From contig JAJRUZ010000042.1 of NCBI GenBank assembly GCA_024277525.1, positions 62,001-126,000 of the forward strand: a stretch of DNA of 64,000 nucleotides, written 5' to 3'. Positions 36,401-44,054 of the stretch are shown one piece after another; position 1 is the stretch's first letter, and every line of letters begins with the position of its first letter. The translations under genes were made by a program, and so were the position numbers. The DNA is from Caldifarciminota bacterium (GTDB taxonomy: Bacteria > Hydrothermota > Hydrothermia > Hydrothermales > JAJRUZ01). Under the pieces are notes generated by a model. That model did not search any database and was not told where the DNA came from. It worked only from the letters and a program-made list of their open reading frames with translations.

Positions 36401-37015
36401 CATAACATCGGTAATGTATTTTTGAATATCGGAGAATACAGAAAAGCATTGAGATACCATAATAATTCTCTAAAAATAAGAGAAAAGATAGGGGACCGGA
36501 ATGCTCAACCTTACAGTTTTCACATACTCGGTAAGATATACACGAAGTTAGGAAAATTTAAGAAAGCAAGAGAAAACCTCATTAATGCAAAAAGAATATC
36601 GCAAGAGACTAAAGAAAAATATATTTTATGCAGCACAGAGATTTCCCTCGCTGATTTAGAATTGGAAGAAAACAATCTTAAAAAAGCATTAATTCATATC
36701 AAAGAAGCTTTTAATCTTGTTCGGGAAGTGGATTCAAAAGAGCTCAAAGGTTGTGTATTTCTGGTGTATGCGAAGGTTAAAACCCAGGAAAGGAAGTATC
36801 AAGAGGCGGAAAGTTATTTCAAAAAGGCAATTAAAATATTTAAAGAATTGAAGCAACCTTTTGAATCAGGAGAAGCATGGTATTATTACGCAAGGCTTAA
36901 GAAATTAGAAGGTGATATTTCAGCCGAGCAGAAATTTCTGGAAAAGTCAAGACAGATCTTTAAAAAACTTTCCGCGCAGGGTTGGCTTAAAAAAATAAAC
37001 GATTTATATTTATGA
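33425..37015 (+). CDS. Zinc-ribbon / class III cyclase / AAA ATPase / TPR signalling protein
   Basis: About 1196 aa from the ATG at 33425, preferred because AGAGGG precedes it and a zinc ribbon begins at once (CPKCGFNNPENAKFCTQC). Next comes a class III nucleotidyl cyclase domain (about 35-220: metal Asp in FADLSGFTRL and YEGDLVIALFG, and VMGDVVNIASRL). A STAND-type ATPase follows (P-loop GSAGIGKSRLL; Walker B VVVIDDLHWIDTAS), then about ten 40-residue TPRs (SLNNIGNVYRSLGDF). Such proteins are thought to make cAMP in response to protein or ligand binding by the STAND/TPR part. Catalytic residues look intact. The 3' end overlaps the convergent REC-like gene by 6 nt. Confidence 0.88.
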   Translation: MRECPKCGFNNPENAKFCTQCATMLSQIFEERRLLTILFADLSGFTRLAHQLDPEDTSDVVNICFKQLNPIITKYGGIIHKYEGDLVIALFGIPVAYEDAGERAVKASLEMMENLPELNRKLSDKIDFKTGLGLHIGITSGIVAVGEIGSSEKKEYTVMGDVVNIASRLKDTAKDREILVSESVFKSSKHLFDYEEISSVKLKGIDKPVKVFKVLKIKEKPGAKRGIKGLHSPLVGRGKEFRLLKRKISELQKGKGGVILILGSAGIGKSRLLEEVKKHFTLGDINRNTPIFLESHCLAHGDVIHYYPFLKIMESVFQITERDTVKVLKKKLLKYIQEIFPQGYEDILPYIGYLFSVRFSDRIDRKIRYLGAKALKLRVFLSIKKLLFRLAREKPLVVVIDDLHWIDTASSELLQFILCAPESLPLLFIGLSRIERRNNFWKIREQIRGNFKGNWTEVKLFPLGYKESNQLISNLLKIIKIPDEFKKKILAKAEGNPFYLEEILKDLIDRGIIIFKHGTWILKTKVNIHIPDTIQSVILSRIDKLKKDSRNILQIASIIGRSFNIRILEHISKLDSFALSLNLLSLEESDFIRRLKHGVEFIFKHPLIQEVTYNTVLKKKRKRLHNEIGKCIEEIFSYRIEDFVDLLSIQYFLAEDYRKAYDYSVRAAEKAKNAYLNKQAIELYTRAFNCLTRMKPSLMPYEERIKKKVFLLKEKSDVLNFIGDNKNALKYIKRAINLAGKIGNKNLLADCVLQLSKIYDSISKYQLALEKAKYAFEIYRQINDRKKIADCFHNIGVTYYHLRDYRKALEYYNDSLRIKKEIKEKETQASTLNNMGVIYRQVGEYEKALKYLKDALKIDKETENRRGESASLNNIGNVYRSLGDFKNAFKYYLDSLNIKKEIGDREGEATSLNNIGIICYYRGDYEKAIRYYNEALKIKKEIGDKKGEAMSLNNIGIVYYRLGEYEKAFKYYVKSLKIREEIHDLYGQASSLHNIGNVFLNIGEYRKALRYHNNSLKIREKIGDRNAQPYSFHILGKIYTKLGKFKKARENLINAKRISQETKEKYILCSTEISLADLELEENNLKKALIHIKEAFNLVREVDSKELKGCVFLVYAKVKTQERKYQEAESYFKKAIKIFKELKQPFESGEAWYYYARLKKLEGDISAEQKFLEKSRQIFKKLSAQGWLKKINDLYL

Positions 37016-37378
37016 AATTTCCGTAAAAATTCTTTCTATCTTTTCCTGAACACCGAAGGAATTCTTCTCAAGTTCAAGCACCTTATCAAAACCGTTTTCT
37101 AAAAGTTCATTTAAAAGTTTATCATTCTTCTTTTTTATTAAAGCAATAAAAGGAATTGAATAATTCTTTTTAACCTCCATTAAATCACTCAAATTGACCT
37201 CCTGCATAAAAGGGTCAATAAATACACATTTTATATCCCCCTTTTTTAAATATTCCTCAATTTTATTACCATCTTTTAAATTTATTACATCATAACCTTC
37301 AAGAATAATTGCAGGCTCGAGGAGATTTGCATTCTCCTCCGCACATAGGCAAAGGATGTATTTTTTATCACCCATCAC
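37010..37378 (-). CDS. Degenerate response-regulator receiver-like domain protein
   Basis: The 122-aa protein has the alternating strand/helix order of a stand-alone REC domain. A central VFIDPF gives the possible phospho-acceptor Asp and a late LIKKK the conserved Lys. The acidic pair expected after the first strand is replaced by CAEE, and the Thr/Ser switch is unclear, so phosphorylation is uncertain. It is convergent with the cyclase-ATPase gene. An alternative start lies one codon later (MGDKK). Confidence 0.5.
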   Translation of the reverse strand: MMGDKKYILCLCAEENANLLEPAIILEGYDVINLKDGNKIEEYLKKGDIKCVFIDPFMQEVNLSDLMEVKKNYSIPFIALIKKKNDKLLNELLENGFDKVLELEKNSFGVQEKIERIFTEIS

Positions 37379-37658
37379 TTATCTAAAAAGCAAATTTTGT
37401 TCCAAATATTTGAACTTAAGGGTACATTAAAAATCCTGCTCTATCACAGAAAGAAATAAGATTGACTTTTCTAAAAGGTGTGTAATTTTTGCAAAAATGT
37501 GTTTCTTTTACTTAACACAAATTGCGGTAAGGATACCGTTCCTACGGTGTTAGGGATTCGGGATTAGGGGTTGAGGAATCTGGATTCGAATTCTCCTTTT
37601 TTCAGTTTCTCCTGCAGGAGCAACTTCGGAGTCGCGAATGTTTTTTCCGGTTTAACAG
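37379..37658. other. Non-coding spacer with short palindromes
   Basis: This 280-nt stretch separates the REC-like gene start from porB and has no convincing ORF. It holds CGGTA-AGGA-TACCG (about 37524-37537), a run of GGGATT/GGATTAGG-like short repeats (about 37553-37575), the palindrome CTCCTGCAGGAG (about 37609-37620) and GCAACT-TCGG-AGTCGC (a 6-bp stem with one mismatch). It is more GC-rich and looks like a composite of REP-like intergenic elements; no function is assigned. Confidence 0.4.
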
Positions 37659-38585
37659 TTATTTATATACTCCTCTTTTTATATTATCAATTGTTCCGTG
37701 CGTTCTTTTGTGTTCTTCCAAAAGTTTTTCAAAATAAGTATTGATCATTTCCTGTATTTCTTTAATATCTTCCTCCTCGAGGTGTCTGAATCTGCCCTGA
37801 AGTTTAAAGTATTCCTCTATGGGTATTTCTTTGGGATAATAATTAATGGTGAGTTTTTCTCCGTCTTCAACTTCGTATAAAGGAAACAATTTTGTATCAA
37901 CTGCAAGGCGTGATACCTTTATTGTAAGTTCTGAATCCATTCTCCATCCCGGGGGACAAGGTGCAAGAACATGGATAAACCTTGTTCCCTTGAGTTCTTT
38001 TGCCTTTTTAACTTTTTTATATAAATCAAGAGGAAAGGCAACTGTTGCGGTTGCAATATAGGGAATTTTATGTGCTCTCATTATCTCAACAATGTTTTTT
38101 TTCGGTCTTTTATTCGGGCTCTCATAAGGTGTTGTTGTTGTCCATGCCTTGTAAGGGGTTGCGCCTGACCTCTGAATACCCGTATTCATGTACGCTTCAT
38201 TGTCATAACATATGTAAAGAATATCTTCATTGCTCTCTGCAACTCCGGATAACGCCTGAAGCCCGATATCAAATGTTCCCCCATCTCCTGCCCAGGCTAA
38301 CACATTTGTGTCCTTATATCCTCTTGTATTTAAGCCAGCTCTTATTCCGGTTGCAGCTGCGGCAGCAGTTTCAAAAGCAGTATGGAAAAAAGGAATTTTC
38401 AAAGAATGATAAGGAAAAGGACCGTCAATGATGGTCCAGCAACAGGCAGGAACAGTAATGATTGTGTTTTTACCCAGTGCTTTTAAAACTTGCCTTATTG
38501 CAATTGTTGAACCGCATCCCTGACAGGAAAGGATTCCGGGATCTAAAACTTCTTCCTGTAAAAGTTCTTCCCATTCAAAAGCCAT
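37659..38585 (-). CDS. porB: 2-oxoacid (probably pyruvate):ferredoxin oxidoreductase, beta subunit
   Basis: This 308-aa TPP-binding subunit has the Fe-S/TPP N-terminus LSCQGCGSTIAIRQVLKAL, the GDGGTFDIGLQALSG Mg-TPP motif, YDNEAYMNTGIQRSG, and a late CPPGWR cysteine segment, as in PorB. With PorA it oxidises pyruvate to acetyl-CoA and CO2, reducing ferredoxin. It is last in the five-gene minus operon; the retropepsin-like gene lies directly upstream with a 1-nt gap. Confidence 0.92.
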   Translation of the reverse strand: MAFEWEELLQEEVLDPGILSCQGCGSTIAIRQVLKALGKNTIITVPACCWTIIDGPFPYHSLKIPFFHTAFETAAAAATGIRAGLNTRGYKDTNVLAWAGDGGTFDIGLQALSGVAESNEDILYICYDNEAYMNTGIQRSGATPYKAWTTTTPYESPNKRPKKNIVEIMRAHKIPYIATATVAFPLDLYKKVKKAKELKGTRFIHVLAPCPPGWRMDSELTIKVSRLAVDTKLFPLYEVEDGEKLTINYYPKEIPIEEYFKLQGRFRHLEEEDIKEIQEMINTYFEKLLEEHKRTHGTIDNIKRGVYK

Positions 38586-38586
38586 T

Positions 38587-39237
38587 TTATTTCCTCCTTT
38601 TTTTAGAGTTTTTTATTTCTATTTTCCCGTCTTTGTGATTTATACAATAATAATTGAGTTTTTTTATAAAGTTTAAATCTAATACTCCGTCTATCTGTCC
38701 TTCCTCAGGAAAATCATGAGCAAGAACCTCTATGTTTTTAATTTCGACCGAATCAATTCTTAGTGCCCTTATGTTTACTTTTGGAACAAATTCTATCCCG
38801 CTCCCTGTAACGAGTCTCACTCTATCTTTATAAGAAACATTTGAAGGGTCATAACCAAGCCACTCAAGGGTATCCCAAGAAATCACTGTATAAGTAGCTC
38901 CTGTATCAAAGGCAAGCGAAATGTAAGCTTCTTCTTCATTTTTCCCCTTTATTATTGCCTTTAAAGTTATAAGGCTTTCACACGGATCAAAATTTATAAC
39001 TTTACTTAAAAAAAGCCCTATTACCTCCGGCAACTTACCTGTATACACTATTGCTATTTTTTTTACTTTTCCTTTAAATTTGTGCATTTCATAAAGAATA
39101 TCCCTTTTTCTAAAACTCGCTAAAAGAACTCTACCCTTTTTTATATTATTCTTTCTATCTATTTCAAAATCACCTATCAAAACCCACATATCCGGATATT
39201 TTCTTTTTATTTGATTGAAGGTGAGCATTTTTTTCAT
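38587..39237 (-). CDS. Retropepsin-like aspartic protease domain protein inside the por operon
   Basis: The 216-aa protein has a poorly conserved N-terminal half (1-90). A retropepsin-like barrel follows: LAFDTGATYTVIS (DTGA catalytic loop, about residue 118), VRLVTGSGIEFVPKV flap region, and VEIKNIEVLAHDFPEEGQIDGVLDLNFIKKL, a typical end of the clan AA fold. Such single-domain proteins act as dimers or as peptide/heme-binding relatives. Its position between porA and porB, with 1-2 nt gaps, is unexpected. No signal peptide is seen, so it is cytoplasmic. Its substrate is unknown. Confidence 0.75.
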   Translation of the reverse strand: MKKMLTFNQIKRKYPDMWVLIGDFEIDRKNNIKKGRVLLASFRKRDILYEMHKFKGKVKKIAIVYTGKLPEVIGLFLSKVINFDPCESLITLKAIIKGKNEEEAYISLAFDTGATYTVISWDTLEWLGYDPSNVSYKDRVRLVTGSGIEFVPKVNIRALRIDSVEIKNIEVLAHDFPEEGQIDGVLDLNFIKKLNYYCINHKDGKIEIKNSKKRRK

Positions 39238-39239
39238 TT

Positions 39240-40439
39240 TTATAAATTTATATTCTCTTTTTTTAATCCCCAGAATATTATATCTTCGTCTTTTTCCCTT
39301 TTTTCAGCATCTTTTATCACACCTTCAACATCCTTTGGAGTTATATCCCTTCCTCCGAGTCCCCATATATAACCGAGCAATATCGGTTTTTCACTCACAG
39401 AATAAAGCGATGACCTTATTTCGTTAAAGAAAATTCCTCCGAGCCCGAAAGATATGTTTCTGTCAAGGACAATCACTTTTTTTCTTCCTGAAAGAATTTT
39501 TCTTATTTTCTCAAAGTGAAAAGGTCTTAAAATCCTCATTCTTAATACCCCTATTTTCTTTCCTTCCCTTTTTCTTATTTCATTAACAGTGTATTTCACG
39601 GTTGATGATACCGCTCCTGATGTTATAAGAACAACATCTGCATCATCCATCATAAATTCCTCTACAAATTCCCATTTCCTTCCGAATAATTCATAAAATT
39701 CATTACATGCTTTTTCAATTTCAGGAATTGCTTTTTCCATTGCCTTTTGTATTTTATATCTTAATTCCATGTAAGGGCCATCAGGCATAACAACCGCTCC
39801 TATTGCATAGGGCTTTTCGGGTGTAAGAGCGTGGGGTAATTCAAGGGGGGGCAAAAATTCATCAACTTCTTCTTGAGCAGGTACCTCAACGGGCTCTGCT
39901 GTATGAGACAAAATAAAAGCATCAAGAACAAGCATTGAAGGAAGAAAAACTTTTTCCGAAACTTTATAAGCAAGAATAACAGAATCCAGGACTTCTTGGT
40001 TTGATTCACAGTAAATTTTCATCCAACCCGTATCCCTCTGGGATAGTGAGTCATTTTGATCGGACCATATCGACCATGGCGCTGCTACTGCACGGTTGAT
40101 AACTGCCATTACAATGGGTAACCTATCCCCTGCTGCCCAGTGAAGAAGCTCATGCATTAAGAGAAGACCTTGTGCAGAAGTAGCAGTAAATGTTCTTACT
40201 CCTGTAATACTTGCTCCTATACATACAGCCATTGCAGAATGTTCTGATTCCACATTTACAAATGTAGCATCAAGTTCACCTTTTCCTACCATTTCTGATA
40301 AAAGTTCAACAACCTGTGTTTGAGGAGTTATCGGATAAGCAGATATTACCTGTGCCCTTGAAACTTTTACGCCATAAGATACAGCATGGTTTCCGTATAA
40401 AACTTTTTTAATACCCTTTTTTGTTTTTAAATCTCCCAT
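39240..40439 (-). CDS. porA: 2-oxoacid (probably pyruvate):ferredoxin oxidoreductase, alpha subunit
   Basis: The 399-aa protein has the PorA domain I signature AYPITPQTQVVELLSEM, ESEHSAMAVCIGAS, TATSAQGLLLMHE and RAVAAPWSIWSDQNDS, then the transketolase C-terminal domain (RILRPFHFEKI). It forms the active site with PorB. Pyruvate is the most likely substrate, but 2-oxoisovalerate-type enzymes share these motifs. AGGAGG precedes the start. Confidence 0.9.
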   Translation of the reverse strand: MGDLKTKKGIKKVLYGNHAVSYGVKVSRAQVISAYPITPQTQVVELLSEMVGKGELDATFVNVESEHSAMAVCIGASITGVRTFTATSAQGLLLMHELLHWAAGDRLPIVMAVINRAVAAPWSIWSDQNDSLSQRDTGWMKIYCESNQEVLDSVILAYKVSEKVFLPSMLVLDAFILSHTAEPVEVPAQEEVDEFLPPLELPHALTPEKPYAIGAVVMPDGPYMELRYKIQKAMEKAIPEIEKACNEFYELFGRKWEFVEEFMMDDADVVLITSGAVSSTVKYTVNEIRKREGKKIGVLRMRILRPFHFEKIRKILSGRKKVIVLDRNISFGLGGIFFNEIRSSLYSVSEKPILLGYIWGLGGRDITPKDVEGVIKDAEKREKDEDIIFWGLKKENINL

Positions 40440-40451
40440 TTTTAAACCTCC

Positions 40452-42125
40452 TTAAATTTCCGAGACCATCTGAATGATTCCTCTCGGACACTCACTTGCA
40501 CATACTCCGCATCCTTTACAAAAATCATAATCCACCACCGGTTTTCCGTCTTTCCATAAGATTGACATATCAGGACAATAAACATAACAGTTTCCGCAGG
40601 AATTACAATAACCGCATGAAAAGCATCTTTTTGCCTCTTTTAACGCCATTTCCTCTGAAAAAGTTTTAACCTCTTCTTCAAAGCTTTTAATTCTTTCCTC
40701 CACAGAAAGCTCCTGGGGATGAATTGCAGGGGCTTTATCAAAATATTCGGTTCTTATAAGCATGAAGGAGACAGTTCTCGGTGGGATTTCCTTTACATTT
40801 ATGTCTTCACCTTTCAAAAATCTATCAATACTTCTTGCAGCCCTTTGAGCCCATGCCTCAGCCTCAACTACGGTTGACGGACCCTGAATGAAATCACCAC
40901 CCGCAAACACCCCTTCAACTTTTGTTGCTCCTGTTTTTTTATCCGCATAAGGCCATCCGTCCTCTCCGAGGTATTCTTCCGGCAAAATTTTCCTATCCGC
41001 TTCTTCTCCTATTGCTTTGATAACAAAATCGTATTCTTCCTGAAATTCAGAACCTTCTATCGGAATGGGTCTCCTCCTTCCGGATTTGTCAGGTTCTCCC
41101 AATTTCATTTTTTGATTGGTTAAAAGAATCTTACCATTCCTGTTTTCTGCTTTTATGGGTAAGGTAAGAAAATGGAAAGGAATACCATCTGCTTTAGCTT
41201 TTTCTCTTTCTTCTTCAAGAGCAGGCATTTCTTTTTCTGTTCTTCTGTAAAGAATACAAGGTTCTGCTCCTATTCTTTTTAAAGTCCTCACCACATCCAT
41301 TGCAACATTTCCTGCACCTATAACAGCCACTTTTTTACCCTTAAATTTACTTGTCTCCTTTCCCTCGTTGACATCTTTAAGAAAGTGAACACCCGATAAA
41401 AGATTCTCTTCTCCTTCCATTCTCATTCTTTTTTCAACCCATGCCCCTATCCCGATGAATACCGCATCAAATTTTTGCCTTAACTCATCAAGATATACAT
41501 CCTTTCCGAGTTCTTTATTTGTTTCAATTTTGATTCCCATATTTAATAGCATCTCAAATTCCTTATCAAGGATATCCTTTGGGAGCCTGTAAGAAGGAAT
41601 TCCGTACCTTAAAACACCTCCCGGCTTTGATTCTCTTTCAAATATTGTTACAGAATGTCCATATCTTCTCAAAAAATATGCAACCGCCATTCCTGCAGGT
41701 CCTGAACCAATAACAGCTATCCTTTTTCCTGTATCAGAAGGGAGTTCTTTTATCTTATAGCCTCTTTTTATAATATAATCACCCACATATCTCTCAAGTT
41801 CTCTTATTGATATTCTTTCATCAAATCTTTTTCTGTTGCATCCTATTTGACAGAAAGCAGGACAAACTCTACCGGTAATTGCGGGAAAAGGGTTTCTTTC
41901 AAGCAAAACATCTGCTGCTTTTTCAAGGTCTTTTTCAATTATCCAATAAAAGTAATGAGGAATTTTTGTTCCCAATGGGCAGGCTTTTAAGCAAGGCGCT
42001 GCTTTATTTTCTATCACGGGTTTAACATTTCTCCATGAACCTGTTTTTAAAACCCTCGTTGTTCCTGTTGATAATGCAACATCCGGGATTTCATCAATGT
42101 TTTTATAACGAATTCTTTCCGCCAT
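40452..42125 (-). CDS. GltD-type NAD(P)H:ferredoxin flavoprotein fused to a PorD-like 2x[4Fe-4S] ferredoxin
   Basis: This 557-aa fusion has an N-terminal Fe-S helical domain (CLKACPLGTKIP, CPAFCQIGCNRKR), an FAD-binding fold (GSGPAGMAVAYFLRR), a NAD(P)-binding fold (GAGNVAMDVVRTLKR) and the GltD-like GVFAGGDFIQGPSTVVEAEAWAQ. It ends with two ferredoxin clusters (CGYCNSCGNCYVYCP and CKGCGVCASECP). The C-terminus replaces the usual separate delta subunit. In the por operon it could pass electrons from reduced ferredoxin to NAD(P)+, or the reverse. Confidence 0.88.
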   Translation of the reverse strand: MAERIRYKNIDEIPDVALSTGTTRVLKTGSWRNVKPVIENKAAPCLKACPLGTKIPHYFYWIIEKDLEKAADVLLERNPFPAITGRVCPAFCQIGCNRKRFDERISIRELERYVGDYIIKRGYKIKELPSDTGKRIAVIGSGPAGMAVAYFLRRYGHSVTIFERESKPGGVLRYGIPSYRLPKDILDKEFEMLLNMGIKIETNKELGKDVYLDELRQKFDAVFIGIGAWVEKRMRMEGEENLLSGVHFLKDVNEGKETSKFKGKKVAVIGAGNVAMDVVRTLKRIGAEPCILYRRTEKEMPALEEEREKAKADGIPFHFLTLPIKAENRNGKILLTNQKMKLGEPDKSGRRRPIPIEGSEFQEEYDFVIKAIGEEADRKILPEEYLGEDGWPYADKKTGATKVEGVFAGGDFIQGPSTVVEAEAWAQRAARSIDRFLKGEDINVKEIPPRTVSFMLIRTEYFDKAPAIHPQELSVEERIKSFEEEVKTFSEEMALKEAKRCFSCGYCNSCGNCYVYCPDMSILWKDGKPVVDYDFCKGCGVCASECPRGIIQMVSEI

Positions 42126-42137
42126 ATTAAACCTCCC

Positions 42138-42695
42138 TTAAATCCCTTTTATGGAATTGAACGCTTCTTCGGCTGCTTTTTTATTTTCTTCTGTCTTATA
42201 AGGTATTTCCTCCTCAATGGCATAGGAGAGATTTTCCATGTCAAAGATGTTCATTATTTTTGCAAGTGCACCGAGTATTGCAGTATTGACTATTGGCTGT
42301 ATCTTTGAACCGAGTTTATATTTTACTGCAATCTGTGTTGCATCCACAGTATAAACCTCAAAATTTTTATTAAATTTTATATTTTCCGGAGATTGAGGAG
42401 TATTAAGGAGTATTTTGCCATTTTCTTTGAGCCCTTCTGTAACATCAATCATTTCAAGAAGAGTCATGTCAAGCACCACAATTATATCGGGTTCATAAAT
42501 ATTACACCTTATAAAAAGATTTTCTTCCGGCTTATGAATTCTTAAAAAAGCCTGAACAGGTGCACCCCTTCTTTCGACACCGAACTGGGGGAAAGCAAGG
42601 GGATAATATCCTGCTTTAAAGCAGGCATTTGCACACACCTTTGAGGCAACTACTGCCCCTTGCCCCCCTCGTCCGTGAAACCGAACCTCAAGCAT
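42138..42695 (-). CDS. porG: 2-oxoacid:ferredoxin oxidoreductase, gamma subunit
   Basis: This 185-aa protein begins with the gamma-subunit signature EVRFHGRGGQGAVVASKV and continues FPQFGVERRGAPVQAFLRI, binding the CoA end of the reaction. It opens the five-gene operon porG, flavoprotein-ferredoxin, porA, retropepsin-like, porB. AGGAGG lies before the ATG and a T-arm-like hairpin is 30 nt upstream. Confidence 0.93.
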   Translation of the reverse strand: MLEVRFHGRGGQGAVVASKVCANACFKAGYYPLAFPQFGVERRGAPVQAFLRIHKPEENLFIRCNIYEPDIIVVLDMTLLEMIDVTEGLKENGKILLNTPQSPENIKFNKNFEVYTVDATQIAVKYKLGSKIQPIVNTAILGALAKIMNIFDMENLSYAIEEEIPYKTEENKKAAEEAFNSIKGI

Positions 42696-42725
42696 TTTAA
42701 AATCCTCCTGATTTCTTAATTAATT

Positions 42726-42740
42726 AAGGAATTGAACCTT
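42726..42740 (-). promoter_or_regulatory. T-arm-like leader hairpin 5 (before the por operon)
   Basis: In the minus sense it reads AAGG-TTCAATT-CCTT: 4-bp stem, 7-nt loop, ending 30 nt before the porG ATG. TATTAAT about 15 nt upstream may be the -10 box. The leader between the hairpin and ATG holds a clear AGGAGG. Confidence 0.5.
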
Positions 42741-42805
42741 TAATCAGAGAAATTAATACTTCGGATAAAAAATAAAATTATATTTAATATTGTGAATCAA
42801 AATCA

Positions 42806-44053
42806 ATGGAAGTTAAAATTATAAATATGGGAATCACAATGTTAATTCCTACATATTGGGCAAGGAAAAGAAAAGAAGGCTGGAAAGAAAAAGATGAAAT
42901 TTATGATCATCCGACCCCTCTTGACTCCGAAGGCACCTTAAGAAGATGCATAGAAAGCATAAGAATACTACGGGATAAAAGTTTTAAATTGGTTATTATA
43001 GCATGCCCGGTTTCAGAAGATATTTCAATAGAAGTTGAGAAAAAAGTTAAAAGACTCGTTAAATCGGTTTCATTACCTGTCGAAACTTTTATCTTTACTC
43101 CCTCACTTTTGAAAGAAATTCATAATTTTTTGATAGAAGAAGGCAAAAAAGAATTTGTATCTTTACTTTCTATTTACGGATACTCAAATATAAGAAATTT
43201 ATGTATTTTTATTACTCATGTTTTTAATTCCGATATAGCACTTTTGATTGATGACGATGAAGTATTTGAAGATCATGAATTTATAAAAAAAGTTAAAGAA
43301 TTTATAGGTAAAAACCTGGGTAAAAAAAAGATATGGGGAATAGCAGGTTACTATGTTGGAGCGGATGGTGATTATCATGTTAAGAAGGAAATAAGACCAT
43401 GGATGAAATACTGGAATCAATATGAAAAAATGAACGAAGCCTTTGATAAAATAATAGGAAAGGGTCCGAGATTAAAGGAAACACCTTTTGTATTCGGTGG
43501 AAATATGATCATTCACAGAAGTCTTTTAAGAAAAATCCCGTTTGACCCAAATATTCCGAGAGGTGAGGATATTGACTACCTTATTAATGCAAAAATGTTT
43601 GGAATAGATTTTTTTCTTGATAATGAACTTAAAATTAAGCACCTCCCCCCTCCTAAGGCACATCCATTATGGCGTCAATTGAGGCAAGACATATACAGAT
43701 TTATCTATGAAAGGGAAAAAATAAGGAAACAGAGAAAAATCTCCGGCATGAGGAAGGTTTATCCCGAAGATTTTGATCCTTATCCAGGTTGTTTTCTTAA
43801 AGATGATTTAGAAGAAAAGATTGAAAAATCATCACGGATCCTTTCCTCAGAGTATCTTGAAAAAGGAGACAAAAAAGGAAGCGAAGAGGCAATAAAAAAT
43901 ATAGAACTTGCAAAAAAATATCTCAATTTTAAATTTGATGTATTTGAGAAGCTCTTAAATTTACAAAAAATGTGGGAGAAATTAATGAAATATATAGATG
44001 AAGAAAATGTACGGTATGTTTTGAAAAAAATTATTAAAAAGGGGAGAATATAA
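42806..44053 (+). CDS. Glycosyltransferase, GT-A fold
   Basis: The 415-aa protein has a GT2-like N-terminal domain. It includes LLIDDDEVFEDHEFI (a DxD-type metal site near residue 148), FGGNMIIHRSLLRKIPFDPNIPRGEDIDYLI (acceptor-side ED motif) and HPLWRQLRQDIYRF. A C-terminal helical tail of about 100 residues is extra. The start at 42806 has no good Shine-Dalgarno sequence; ATG 42827 (MGITMLIPTYW) fits the usual GT2 beginning equally well. The next glycosyltransferase starts 1 nt after the stop. The donor is unknown. Confidence 0.75.
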   Translation: MEVKIINMGITMLIPTYWARKRKEGWKEKDEIYDHPTPLDSEGTLRRCIESIRILRDKSFKLVIIACPVSEDISIEVEKKVKRLVKSVSLPVETFIFTPSLLKEIHNFLIEEGKKEFVSLLSIYGYSNIRNLCIFITHVFNSDIALLIDDDEVFEDHEFIKKVKEFIGKNLGKKKIWGIAGYYVGADGDYHVKKEIRPWMKYWNQYEKMNEAFDKIIGKGPRLKETPFVFGGNMIIHRSLLRKIPFDPNIPRGEDIDYLINAKMFGIDFFLDNELKIKHLPPPKAHPLWRQLRQDIYRFIYEREKIRKQRKISGMRKVYPEDFDPYPGCFLKDDLEEKIEKSSRILSSEYLEKGDKKGSEEAIKNIELAKKYLNFKFDVFEKLLNLQKMWEKLMKYIDEENVRYVLKKIIKKGRI

Positions 44054-44054
44054 A

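Noticed and set aside
35770-36560. 120-bp periodic repeats, considered as a CRISPR or tandem DNA repeat
   Set aside because: The period is one TPR unit (40 codons) and variation is at third positions; it is protein repetition. No CRISPR array was seen in the window.
37553-37600. GGATTCGAATTCTCC in the 37.5 kb spacer as a further T-arm-like element or tRNA remnant
   Set aside because: Reads on the plus strand, where no gene follows, and pairs for only 3 bp; no acceptor or anticodon arm can be drawn.
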